DNA of 64,000 bases from JACJXW01 sp964418125 (GTDB taxonomy: Bacteria > Bacteroidota > Bacteroidia > Chitinophagales > Saprospiraceae): NCBI GenBank assembly GCA_964418125.1, contig CAYQKY010000007.1, positions 41,891-105,890 on the forward strand. The letters are read 5' to 3'. A model generated the notes under the pieces. That model worked only from the letters and a program-made list of their open reading frames with translations. It had not been told where the DNA came from and made no database searches. This document shows positions 33,486 to 41,751 of this stretch, in pieces. The translations under genes and the position numbers were made by a program. Every line of letters begins with the position of its first letter. The first letter of the stretch is position 1.

Positions 33486-35711
33486 ATGATTTTTACAAAT
33501 AAAAACCGACTCTTGAACCTGGTGCTTCTGCTGGCTGCCCTCCTGTTCGGCCCTCTGGCCAGCCACGCTCAAGTCACCCTGCTGGATGCCGCATCGCATC
33601 CCAAGTTCATGACCAGCCTTCCAAACCCGGCCAAGGTCGATGCCACGAATGGCGGGTATTTTTCCATGGAAATGAGGGAAGTAGTCCAGCATCTGGGCCT
33701 TTATAAGAATGGCAACCCCTTATACACCAGTGTATGGGGCTACGGCCCCTACCGGGGCACGGTGACCTATCCCGGCCCGACCTTTTTAGCCATGAAAGAC
33801 GTCGACGTTGATGTGAAGTGGGAAAACCAATTGCCCAGCACCCACCTGCTGCCCGTAGACCAGACCCTGCACTGGGCGGCTCCTCCGGGATATCCGAGGA
33901 ACGGCCAGCCGGCGGTAGTCCACCTCCACGGCGGCCACACCGAGTCGGCCAGCGACGGCCTGCCGGAAGCCTGGTATACCCGCCGCTGGAGAGACAGAGG
34001 GCCCACCTATGTCAAAAAGGTCTATCACTATGACAATGACCAGGAAGGCGCTACGCTGTGGTACCACGACCATGCCCTGGGCATCACGCGCCTGAACGTG
34101 TACGCCGGCCTGGCCGGGTTCTACCTGCTGCGCGACCAGAATGAACTGAACCATATCGACAACGACGTGCTGCCCAGCGGAGAATACGAGCGGGAAGTGG
34201 TCGTCCAGGACCGCCTGTTTACCGATGATGGCGCCCTGTGGCTGCCCAGCAAGACCGGCGACCCCTGGTTCGGAGACGGCTTTGGGGCAGACCCCAACGG
34301 CGAGCCACTGAACGTAGGCACAACCAACCCCAGCGTAGTGGCGGAATTCTTCGGCAACTTCATGATCGTCAACGGCGTTGCCTGGCCGAAGCTTGACGTC
34401 AAGCAAACCAAATACCGCATCCGTCTGCTGAATGGCTCTGACTCCCGCTTCTACGTATTTTACCTGGAAGACCAAAGCACCGGCAATAAGGTGCCTTTCA
34501 TGCAGATCGGTACGGATAACGGCTTTCTGCATAAGCCCGTTGCTTTACCTAATGATGAATTGGTCCTTGCTCCGGGCGAGCGCGCCGACCTGGTGCTCAA
34601 CTTCTCTAATCTTGCCCCTGGCACCCGCGTAATCATGAAGAACCGCGGGCCGGACGAACCCTTCCGCGGACTGAACCCCGACGGCAGCCTCAACGACGGC
34701 GCTGGCGGAGCACTGGACGAGGCCGATCCCGCCACCACCGGGCTGATCATGGCCTTTGATGTAGTTGGGGGCGCTGCTCCTTCTTTCAGCGTAACCACTT
34801 CTACTGTTCTCCGGCCGCCGATCCAGCCGCTGGTGCAGACCGGCGCCACCAGAAAAGTGGCTTTCTTTGAAGGCATGGACTCCGAGGGCCGCCTGCAGCC
34901 ACTGCTGGGCATCATCAATGGCGACAACGCCAAAACACCAGGCGCCCTCAATGGCTCGATGGCTTGGTTTGAGCCCATCACCGAGAACCCCATGCTGAAC
35001 GATGTTGAGGTATGGGAAGCCTACAACGTTACCGAAGATGCTCACCCCATGCACATCCACCTGGTCAGCTTCCAGATACTGGACAGGTCGCCACTGGACG
35101 TAGACAATATCATCGTGAACAACCAGCAACAACCGGAACACCACACGGTGCATACCGGGAAGTATGGGACAGGCAACTACATCGTGGAAAGCAGCCTGGC
35201 CGGCAATATTGGCGCCCCTGAGCCCCCGGCCGATAACGAAAAAGGGTGGAAAGACACCTTCATCCTGCCTCCGGGTTACATGGCCAGGGTCATCGCCAAG
35301 TACGACCGCCCGGGCCGCTATGTATGGCACTGCCACATCCTCTCTCATGAGGACCATGAGATGATGCGCCCTTACGAGGTACTGGCCGCCTTACCGCGCC
35401 CTGCCGGGCCGGTTGTTGACGACTATCACCCGGCGGAAGCCGCACTGGGTGTCAACTTCCCGAACCCGTCTGCGGGCCCGACCACCATTCCGTTCTACCT
35501 CCCGGCGGATGACAACATCCTGCTGAATATTATGGATATGAATGGCCAGGCCGTTAAGCAACTGGCATTCGGCCAGTATCCGGCCGGCAACCACCAGGTA
35601 GAATGGGACGGCGCCAACGCTGCCGGCACCCCGGTACCGGGTGGCGTCTACATCTATCAGTTGCACACTTCTGATAATGTATTCGGCCAGCAGATGGTCA
35701 TCCAGCGTTAA
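33486..35711 (+). CDS. secreted multicopper oxidase (CotA/bilirubin-oxidase-like) with T9SS sorting domain
   Basis: 741 residues with a signal peptide ending near 'LASHAQ'. Three cupredoxin domains carry all four copper motifs: 'HLHGGH', 'WYHDHALG', 'HPMHIHLVSFQ' and 'WHCHILSHEDHEMMRPYE'. The last gives the type-1 site His-Cys-His plus an axial Met, and the trinuclear ligands are complete. It should oxidise phenolic compounds, bilirubin-like molecules or metal ions such as Mn(II) with O2. The last 85 residues ('VNFPNPSAGPTTIPFY' to 'GVYIYQL') are a T9SS type-A/FlgD-like sorting domain, so it is exported to the cell surface or medium. It is monocistronic with its own terminator. Confidence 0.94.
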   Translation: MIFTNKNRLLNLVLLLAALLFGPLASHAQVTLLDAASHPKFMTSLPNPAKVDATNGGYFSMEMREVVQHLGLYKNGNPLYTSVWGYGPYRGTVTYPGPTFLAMKDVDVDVKWENQLPSTHLLPVDQTLHWAAPPGYPRNGQPAVVHLHGGHTESASDGLPEAWYTRRWRDRGPTYVKKVYHYDNDQEGATLWYHDHALGITRLNVYAGLAGFYLLRDQNELNHIDNDVLPSGEYEREVVVQDRLFTDDGALWLPSKTGDPWFGDGFGADPNGEPLNVGTTNPSVVAEFFGNFMIVNGVAWPKLDVKQTKYRIRLLNGSDSRFYVFYLEDQSTGNKVPFMQIGTDNGFLHKPVALPNDELVLAPGERADLVLNFSNLAPGTRVIMKNRGPDEPFRGLNPDGSLNDGAGGALDEADPATTGLIMAFDVVGGAAPSFSVTTSTVLRPPIQPLVQTGATRKVAFFEGMDSEGRLQPLLGIINGDNAKTPGALNGSMAWFEPITENPMLNDVEVWEAYNVTEDAHPMHIHLVSFQILDRSPLDVDNIIVNNQQQPEHHTVHTGKYGTGNYIVESSLAGNIGAPEPPADNEKGWKDTFILPPGYMARVIAKYDRPGRYVWHCHILSHEDHEMMRPYEVLAALPRPAGPVVDDYHPAEAALGVNFPNPSAGPTTIPFYLPADDNILLNIMDMNGQAVKQLAFGQYPAGNHQVEWDGANAAGTPVPGGVYIYQLHTSDNVFGQQMVIQR

Positions 35712-35745
35712 TTTAACCAGGATACCAACATAGAATGAATAGAAG

Positions 35746-35773
35746 GCCGGCTTGCAGGTGCAAGCCGGCTTTT
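35746..35773 (+). terminator. rho-independent terminator between convergent genes
   Basis: GCCGGCTTGCA and TGCAAGCCGGC are perfect 11-bp arms separated by two bases, followed by TTTT on the plus strand. It terminates the multicopper oxidase gene 35 bases after its stop. Its T-run overlaps the stop codon of the convergent beta-galactosidase gene. Confidence 0.88.
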
Positions 35774-38700
35774 CACTTTATCACTACCGGCTCCATAAAG
35801 AACCGGAAAGAATAGTCCTGATACGGCAACTGATACTGCTCCAGCGGCTCGGCGCCCCAGCTGTTGATGCACCCCAGGCCCATTTGCTGAAGGTCAATAT
35901 CCAGGCTCACCAGATCCCGCTCCTGCAATTCCGCGGCGTGGCGCTGTGCCTTTTCGATCCCCGGGTCAAAGTCTTCATCCAGGTAGTGAAGAGCGCTGAA
36001 ATTGAAGGGGGCGTCGCCCGAAAACAGGAGGCCGGAGCCGGACGCATCGGTGATGCGCAGCCAGCGCACATCCGTGCGGTTGCCGTTCTCCTGCGGCCGG
36101 ATGTAAGGAAAGTAAAGTTCGTTCACCGTGGCTTTGAAACGGCCCAGGCGAGCGCCGGCTTTGCGGTCCCAATAGGATTCGAAGGGCCCGCGGCCGTACC
36201 AGCTCACCTGATCCAGGGAGGCGGGCAGGATCATATTAAGGCCGAAACGCGGAAGAACGGGATAATTCCCGGTCCGGGCATCCATCTGAAAGGTTACCTC
36301 TACCCTGCCCTGTCCGTCGATCCGGTACAGGAGCTGCACTTCGGCATCGCCTTTGAGGATGCGCCGGCTCACCTGTATCACTACCAAATCATCGGTGACT
36401 TCCTTTATCTCCACTACGGGGCGGAAGAATTCCGATACCGCCGATTTCCAATCCCGGAGCTTGAGCTGAAGGTTGGCGCCGAAGTCGTTGTCGGTGGGCG
36501 GCCGCCAGAAAGAAGGCCGGGGGCCGGATTGCAGCAGACCTTTGCCTTTGTACCGGTAATATGCCAATTGCCCGGAGCGCATATCTACCGCCAGCTCGAA
36601 GTTTTTTCCACTGACGACAAATAAACCTTCTCTTCCACCGGCTTTCAGGCCAGCCTGCCCGGCCCCGGAGGTTTTTTGAGTAAGGATTCCCGGCTTCAAT
36701 AAAAACTGTTCCCAGGCTACTTCATGGCCTTCCGCCAGAAGCCCTTCGGGGCGGCGTTGGCGAAAGGACAATTCCAGCACGTATTCTTCATTCGTTTTCG
36801 GCAGCCGGGGTACGGGAATGCGCAGTTTTTTCTCCTCGCCGGGCGCAACGTCCAGTTCATCGATACGTCCGCTGAAACGGGCCTGCCCGTCCGTCAGTAC
36901 CGACCAGCTCAAATAGAAACGGTTAAGGTTCAGAAAACTGTAATTATTCCGAACCAGTATTTCGCCGGAAGCAGGGCTTTCACTCTCCACCTTTATGTTC
37001 TGATATACCTTCTTCACCTCCCAGTAATGCGGGTTGGGTTCCCGGTTGGGCTGGATCAGGCCGTTACACAGGAAGTTGCCGTCGCTGGGCGTGCCTTCCG
37101 GGCCGAAATCGCCGCCATAGGCCAGGATGCGTTTACCGTCCCCGGTTTCTTTGTATACGGCCTGGTCCACCCAGTCCCAGATGAAGCCGCCCTGCATGCG
37201 GGGGTGGCTGTCGATCACATCCCAGTATTCCTTCAGGCCTCCCATGCTGTTGCCCATGGCATGTGCGTATTCGCACATAATGAGGGGGCGTTCCGGGTAC
37301 TTTTCGACATAGGCCTTCATGGATCCGAAGCCCGGATACATGGGAGGCAGGATGTCGGAATTCCAGTCAAATATGGTGTTCTCGCCCCAGCCCATTTGCA
37401 CCCGTTCGTACTGTACCGGCCGGGAGGGGTCGCGTTCCTTGATCCACTGGTAGGTAGCGTACATGCAAACGCCGTTGCCGGCCTCGTTGCCCAGAGACCA
37501 AATTATTATGCTGGGTTGGTTCTTGTCCCTTTCCACCATACGGATGGTTCGCTGCAGGTGGGCCTCTGTCCATTCCGGCTTGTTAGCCAGGGTCTTGTCC
37601 AGGTCGTAACCCATGCCGTGGGATTCGATGTTGGCCTCATCCACTACGTACAGGCCGTACTCATTACACAGCTCGTACCAGCGAGGGTCGTTGGGATAAT
37701 GACTGGTGCGCACCGCATTGATGTTGGCGGCCTTCATCAGCTCAATATCGCGGATCATGCTCTCTTCGGAGATCACATGCCCGGTATTCGGATCGTGTTC
37801 GTGCCGGTTGACGCCTTTCACCTGAATGGCCTTGCCGTTGATCAGCAACTGGCCGTTTCGGATCTCCACCTCCCGGAAGCCCACCCGCTGGCGGATAACC
37901 TCCAGGGTTTGCCCCTGTCCGTTCTGCAGGCTGAGGAGCAGGGTATACAGGTTGGGGGTTTCCGCCGACCAGAGGCGAGGGGAAGCCACGTCCTGAACCA
38001 TGCTGAGTTCCGCCTTGTCTCCGGAAAAAGAAAGCGGTTCTTTCCTGATAAAAACCGAATTTCCACCTTCATCCAGTAGTTCGGCCTGTAATTGGTATCC
38101 CGCCACCGCGGCTTCGCCATAGTTAACGGCCTGTGCCTCCAGGCGGAAAGTGGCGTCCCGGTAAATTTCATCCAGATCGGTATGCACGAAAAAATCACGG
38201 ACGTGCACCCGGGGTGCGGCCCAGAGAAAGACATCGCGCTCGATGCCGCTGATGCGCCAGAAGTCCTGGCACTCCAGGTAGCTGCCGTCGCTCCAGCGGT
38301 ACACTTCCAGGGCGATCAGGTTCTCACCCGGTTGCACGTAATCCGTCACATCAAATTCAGCAGGCAGCTTGCTGCCCTGGCTGTAGCCAACCTTGCGCCC
38401 GTTCACCCAGAGGTAAAAGGCCGACTTGACCGCTCCGAAATGCAGGAATATTCGCCGCCCCTGCCAGGCGGGATCGAGTTGGAAGGTATGGCGATAGGCC
38501 CCAACGGGGTTGTAGTGCTCCGGCAGTTCCGGCGGTTGGGGATGGTGGGTGAATTCATACGGGATGTTAACGTAAATGGGGATTCCGTATCCATTCAACT
38601 CCCAGTTGCCCGGTACCGGGATGGCGCCCCACCGGCTGTCATCGTAATCTTTCCGGTAGAAATCCAGCGGCCTGTCCTGCGGGCGGCGCACCCAGAGGAA

Positions 38701-38910
38701 TTTCCATTCGCCGTTCAGCGACTGATAGTAGGCCGAGTTTGCCTCTTTCCCCTGCAAAGCCAGTTCCCGGCTTTCGAAAGGGAAAAGGGAGGCGTGGGCG
38801 GGCTCTTTGTTAATCTCGACAACGGCGGGGTTTTGCCAGTCGGGTATTTCCTGGGCGGCAAGAGGGCCTGCCACCAAAGCGAAAATAAGAAAGGGCAAAC
38901 TGTTCTTCAT
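35773..38910 (-). CDS. LacZ-type beta-galactosidase, glycoside hydrolase family 2
   Basis: From the ATG at 38910 (MKNSLPFLIFALVAG) the protein has 1045 residues with a signal peptide, so it acts in the periplasm. It has the full LacZ layout: sugar-binding, Ig-like, TIM barrel, second Ig-like and the beta-sandwich 'Bgal_small' domain at the C-terminus. The acid/base is Glu476 ('SLGNEAGNG') and the nucleophile Glu547 ('MCEYAHAMGNS'). 'VKGVNRHEHDPNTGHV' precedes them. It hydrolyses terminal beta-galactosides. It does not belong to a visible operon; the leader upstream (38911-39000) is short and AT-rich. Confidence 0.93.
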   Translation of the reverse strand: MKNSLPFLIFALVAGPLAAQEIPDWQNPAVVEINKEPAHASLFPFESRELALQGKEANSAYYQSLNGEWKFLWVRRPQDRPLDFYRKDYDDSRWGAIPVPGNWELNGYGIPIYVNIPYEFTHHPQPPELPEHYNPVGAYRHTFQLDPAWQGRRIFLHFGAVKSAFYLWVNGRKVGYSQGSKLPAEFDVTDYVQPGENLIALEVYRWSDGSYLECQDFWRISGIERDVFLWAAPRVHVRDFFVHTDLDEIYRDATFRLEAQAVNYGEAAVAGYQLQAELLDEGGNSVFIRKEPLSFSGDKAELSMVQDVASPRLWSAETPNLYTLLLSLQNGQGQTLEVIRQRVGFREVEIRNGQLLINGKAIQVKGVNRHEHDPNTGHVISEESMIRDIELMKAANINAVRTSHYPNDPRWYELCNEYGLYVVDEANIESHGMGYDLDKTLANKPEWTEAHLQRTIRMVERDKNQPSIIIWSLGNEAGNGVCMYATYQWIKERDPSRPVQYERVQMGWGENTIFDWNSDILPPMYPGFGSMKAYVEKYPERPLIMCEYAHAMGNSMGGLKEYWDVIDSHPRMQGGFIWDWVDQAVYKETGDGKRILAYGGDFGPEGTPSDGNFLCNGLIQPNREPNPHYWEVKKVYQNIKVESESPASGEILVRNNYSFLNLNRFYLSWSVLTDGQARFSGRIDELDVAPGEEKKLRIPVPRLPKTNEEYVLELSFRQRRPEGLLAEGHEVAWEQFLLKPGILTQKTSGAGQAGLKAGGREGLFVVSGKNFELAVDMRSGQLAYYRYKGKGLLQSGPRPSFWRPPTDNDFGANLQLKLRDWKSAVSEFFRPVVEIKEVTDDLVVIQVSRRILKGDAEVQLLYRIDGQGRVEVTFQMDARTGNYPVLPRFGLNMILPASLDQVSWYGRGPFESYWDRKAGARLGRFKATVNELYFPYIRPQENGNRTDVRWLRITDASGSGLLFSGDAPFNFSALHYLDEDFDPGIEKAQRHAAELQERDLVSLDIDLQQMGLGCINSWGAEPLEQYQLPYQDYSFRFFMEPVVIK

Positions 38911-39326
38911 GGCGTGCATTTTTATGTCAGCTTATTACCGGAGTAAAGGTAAAAAAGGAAAAAAAACCAGCAAGGTTCCTGGTACACTTATTGCGATTAC
39001 CGGCCGGGCCAGATCTCATTTGCAAAAAAAGGGGTTGGCTTAAAAGAGAATAATGGCGTTTTAGTCCAGATCACTGTAGTTATCCCTATATTTGCAGGGA
39101 TAAAGAAGCTGCCCCGTCAGTAACAAGAAAGCCCTGCTCTTTGGCATTGGCTACCTGGAAAAAGAGCTGGATTGAAGAGTCAAGAAGACATAATTACTTG
39201 AAGATTGCCGTCGAAAAAGGGAGGAAAGAAAGAAGCAGGCAACTCCTGTCCGCCGGCGGCGGAACACTTGTTTGGAGGTGGCGCTTTGAAGGCGAACCTG
39301 CCGGCGGACTATAGAAAATGATCTCA
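38911..39326 (+). other. 416-base intergenic region with candidate promoter and long inverted repeat
   Basis: Divergent region between the beta-galactosidase and the receptor-L-domain gene. TATATTTG at 39087-39094 matches the TAnnTTTG -7 box on the plus strand, without a clear -33 box. GTCCGCCGGC (39248-39257) and GCCGGCGGAC (39300-39309) are perfect 10-bp arms around 42 bases, placed just before the start codon, and would form a stem-loop in the leader. No gene seen. Confidence 0.5.
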
Positions 39327-40200
39327 ATGAAAAACTTTTTGTTTCTTTTCGCGCTCCTGCTTTCTTTCTGTTTCCAAAATACTGCCGCCCAGTCCTGCCT
39401 GCCCGATGGCATTACCTTTTCCAGGCAGTCGCAAGTAGACAGTTTCCCCATCTTATTTCCTGGATGTATTACCATCGAAGGGGAAGTTGTCATTTCCGGG
39501 GAGGACATTATCAACCTGTCCGGTTTGAGTGAGGTCATTGCAATGGAGAGCAACCTGCTGATCAACGGCAACACCTCCCTCACTTCCCTGGCCGGACTGG
39601 AAAACCTGTCTTCCGTCGGAGACGGCCTCGTTATCCTTGACAATGACAGATTGGCCAGCCTGAGTGGGTTCGATAACCTCCGTTCTGTGGGATGAACTGG
39701 GCGCTTCCTTCACTGATATCGCCGCTCTGGCCATTACGAATAACGCTTCTCTTCTTTCTCTGGACGGCCTGGGCGGCCTCGAGGAAGGCACCATCACGAA
39801 ACTGACTATTTTGGACTGCCCCAACCTGTCGGTTTGCGAAGTAGAGAGTATTTGCAACTATCTTATGGCCGGCGGCCTGGCCTCAATAAGCGGCAACGGG
39901 CAAGGCTGTAACACCGTGACAGAGGTCGAGGAAGCCTGCCAGCTCAACGGCACAGAAGAGTCTGGCGCCCACCAGGTGAGCGTTTACCCCAATCCTGCCT
40001 CCGGTTTACTCTACCTGTCATCGGGCAATGAGCAAATTCAATGGGAAGTAGCCGTAAAAAACAGCATGGGAATGCTGCTCTTAAAGCAAAAGGTCTTTAA
40101 CGGAGCCCCGATCGACCTGTCTGAGCTGCCGACAGGCTGGTACATGCTGGAAATGAAAACGGATGGAGCCACTTTCGTTAAGCCGGCCATCAAAAAATAA
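39327..40200 (+). pseudogene. receptor-L-domain (LRR-like) surface protein with T9SS tail, frameshifted
   Basis: The first frame (from 39327, signal peptide 'MKNFLFLFALLLSF') has receptor-L repeats such as 'SLAGLENLSSVGDGLVI' and stops at 39693-39695 after 'LRSVG'. The protein continues in the +1 frame: 'ALAITNNASLLSLDGLGGL', 'CEVESICNYL', then a T9SS type-A tail ('SVYPNPASGLLYLS' to 'MLEMKTDGATFVKPAIKK'). Joined, the two make one typical 290-residue Bacteroidota surface protein. The break is a single-base-type shift, or a small deletion, near 39690. It may be a real mutation or a sequencing error; no slippery sequence for programmed shifting is evident. Confidence 0.8.
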
Positions 40201-40328
40201 GGGGCGCCGGGAGCGTACCGGATCAATAACCTTAAATTGAAGCCATTTACCAGGATAAGAAATCAGAAAAAGGGCCTTCCGTAGCCCGTATGTTTTGTAA
40301 ATTTAAGGGCAAAGAAAAGCCCTCCGAT

Positions 40329-41738
40329 ATGAAAAAACTCCTGTTCTCCCTGATTGCAGTTCTCGCTGCCGCCTGCAGCCCGCAGGTAGCTCCGCCCACT
40401 GCCGGCGGCCCCTCGGAAGAATACATGCAGGCCTATGAAAACCTTCAGGAGCGCACCGCCTGGTGGCGGCATGATCGGTTTGGCCTGTTCATCCACTTCG
40501 GCGCCTATTCCCAGATGGAGCAGGAAGAGTGGTATAAGAGCAACCGCCAGGTGAGCCACGAAAAGTACGACAGCCTGATCGCCGGTTTTAAGCCCGAGCA
40601 AACCGACTGCCGGGAATGGGCCCGGCTGGCAAAATCGGCCGGGATGAAATACGCCATTCTCACCGCCAAACACCACGAAGGGTTCTGCATGTTCGATACA
40701 AAAACCACCGATTACAAGATCACGGCTCACATGCCGGGGCGCGATATTGTCCGGGAGTTTCTGGAGGCATTCCGGGCAGAAGGCCTGAAAGTGGGCCTGT
40801 ACTACAGCGTCATCGACTGGCGCCATCCGGACTATCCTCATTTTGGAGACCCTTATCACCCGCATCGCAACGATTCCGCATACATAGATGTGCAGCACAA
40901 TTTTCCGAACTACGTGGAGTACATGCACGAACAGGTCCGCGAACTGGTAACTGGTTACGGTAAAATTGACATCATGTGGTTCGACTTTTCCTACAATGAA
41001 ATGCGGGGTGAAAAATGGAAGGCCAAAGAACTGATCGCCATGGTACAGGAGCACCAGCCCGATGTCATCATCAACAACCGGCTGGGCGTGGCCGAAGACA
41101 GCCAATGGGGCATGGAGGAGTTCAATTACGGAATGTACATGACGCCTGAACAGCGCGTACCCACGGAGCCGTACACGGATGAATACGGCAACCTGCTTCC
41201 CTGGGAGCTGTGCCTGACCACCAATAACAACTGGAGTTACAAAAAATCCGACGACAACTGGAAAAGCCCCGAGCTCATCATCCATACCCTGGCCAAATGC
41301 GTGGCCAATGGCGGCAACCTGCTGTTCAACCTCGGGCCGGACAAAAACGGGCGGGTGCCCGAACCCTACTGGGATATTTACCGGGGAATCGGAGAATGGC
41401 TGGAAGTGAACGGAGAAAGTATCTACGGGTGCGGCCCTTCGGAATTCGGCCGGCAGGAGTGGGGCTATTTTACCAGGAACAAAAAGGCGCTGTATGCCCA
41501 CCGCATGTACCCCCAAATAGGGTATATGGCCATTGGAGATTATTATGATAAAGTGGAAGGAGTAAAGGTCCTGGCTACCGGTGAAGAAGCCCAATTCACC
41601 AACAGCTGGTGGGGAGACCACAGCGGCGACGCCAACAAGTTGTTCTTCAATGTGAAAGGCAAAAACGGAAACCAGATACATTTCAACTACCCCATGCCGG
41701 ATGAAAGGAATACGGTCTTTATGATCGAATTAAAATAA
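40329..41738 (+). CDS. alpha-L-fucosidase, glycoside hydrolase family 29, lipoprotein
   Basis: The ATG at 40329 (MKKLLFSLIAVLAAACS) gives a lipobox at once, so it was preferred to the 13-residue-longer frame; 469 residues. The GH29 barrel begins 'WWRHDRFGLFIHFGAYSQ' and contains 'MKYAILTAKHHEGFCMFDT'. The nucleophile is Asp219 in 'IDIMWFDFSYNE'. The C-terminal part has 'GNLLFNLGPDKNGRVPEPYW' typical of the family. It removes alpha-linked fucose or a similar residue at the outer membrane or periplasm. It is first in an operon with GH9-like, ribokinase and porter genes (gaps 13, 3 and 25 bases). A near-consensus TATGTTTTG at 40289 could be its -7 box. Confidence 0.92.
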   Translation: MKKLLFSLIAVLAAACSPQVAPPTAGGPSEEYMQAYENLQERTAWWRHDRFGLFIHFGAYSQMEQEEWYKSNRQVSHEKYDSLIAGFKPEQTDCREWARLAKSAGMKYAILTAKHHEGFCMFDTKTTDYKITAHMPGRDIVREFLEAFRAEGLKVGLYYSVIDWRHPDYPHFGDPYHPHRNDSAYIDVQHNFPNYVEYMHEQVRELVTGYGKIDIMWFDFSYNEMRGEKWKAKELIAMVQEHQPDVIINNRLGVAEDSQWGMEEFNYGMYMTPEQRVPTEPYTDEYGNLLPWELCLTTNNNWSYKKSDDNWKSPELIIHTLAKCVANGGNLLFNLGPDKNGRVPEPYWDIYRGIGEWLEVNGESIYGCGPSEFGRQEWGYFTRNKKALYAHRMYPQIGYMAIGDYYDKVEGVKVLATGEEAQFTNSWWGDHSGDANKLFFNVKGKNGNQIHFNYPMPDERNTVFMIELK

Positions 41739-41751
41739 TCCGCAATACACG

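Noticed and set aside
39664..39695. Programmed +1 frameshift in the receptor-L-domain gene
   Set aside because: No CUU-UGA or A-rich slippery sequence and no close Shine-Dalgarno-like booster; a mutation or sequencing error is simpler.
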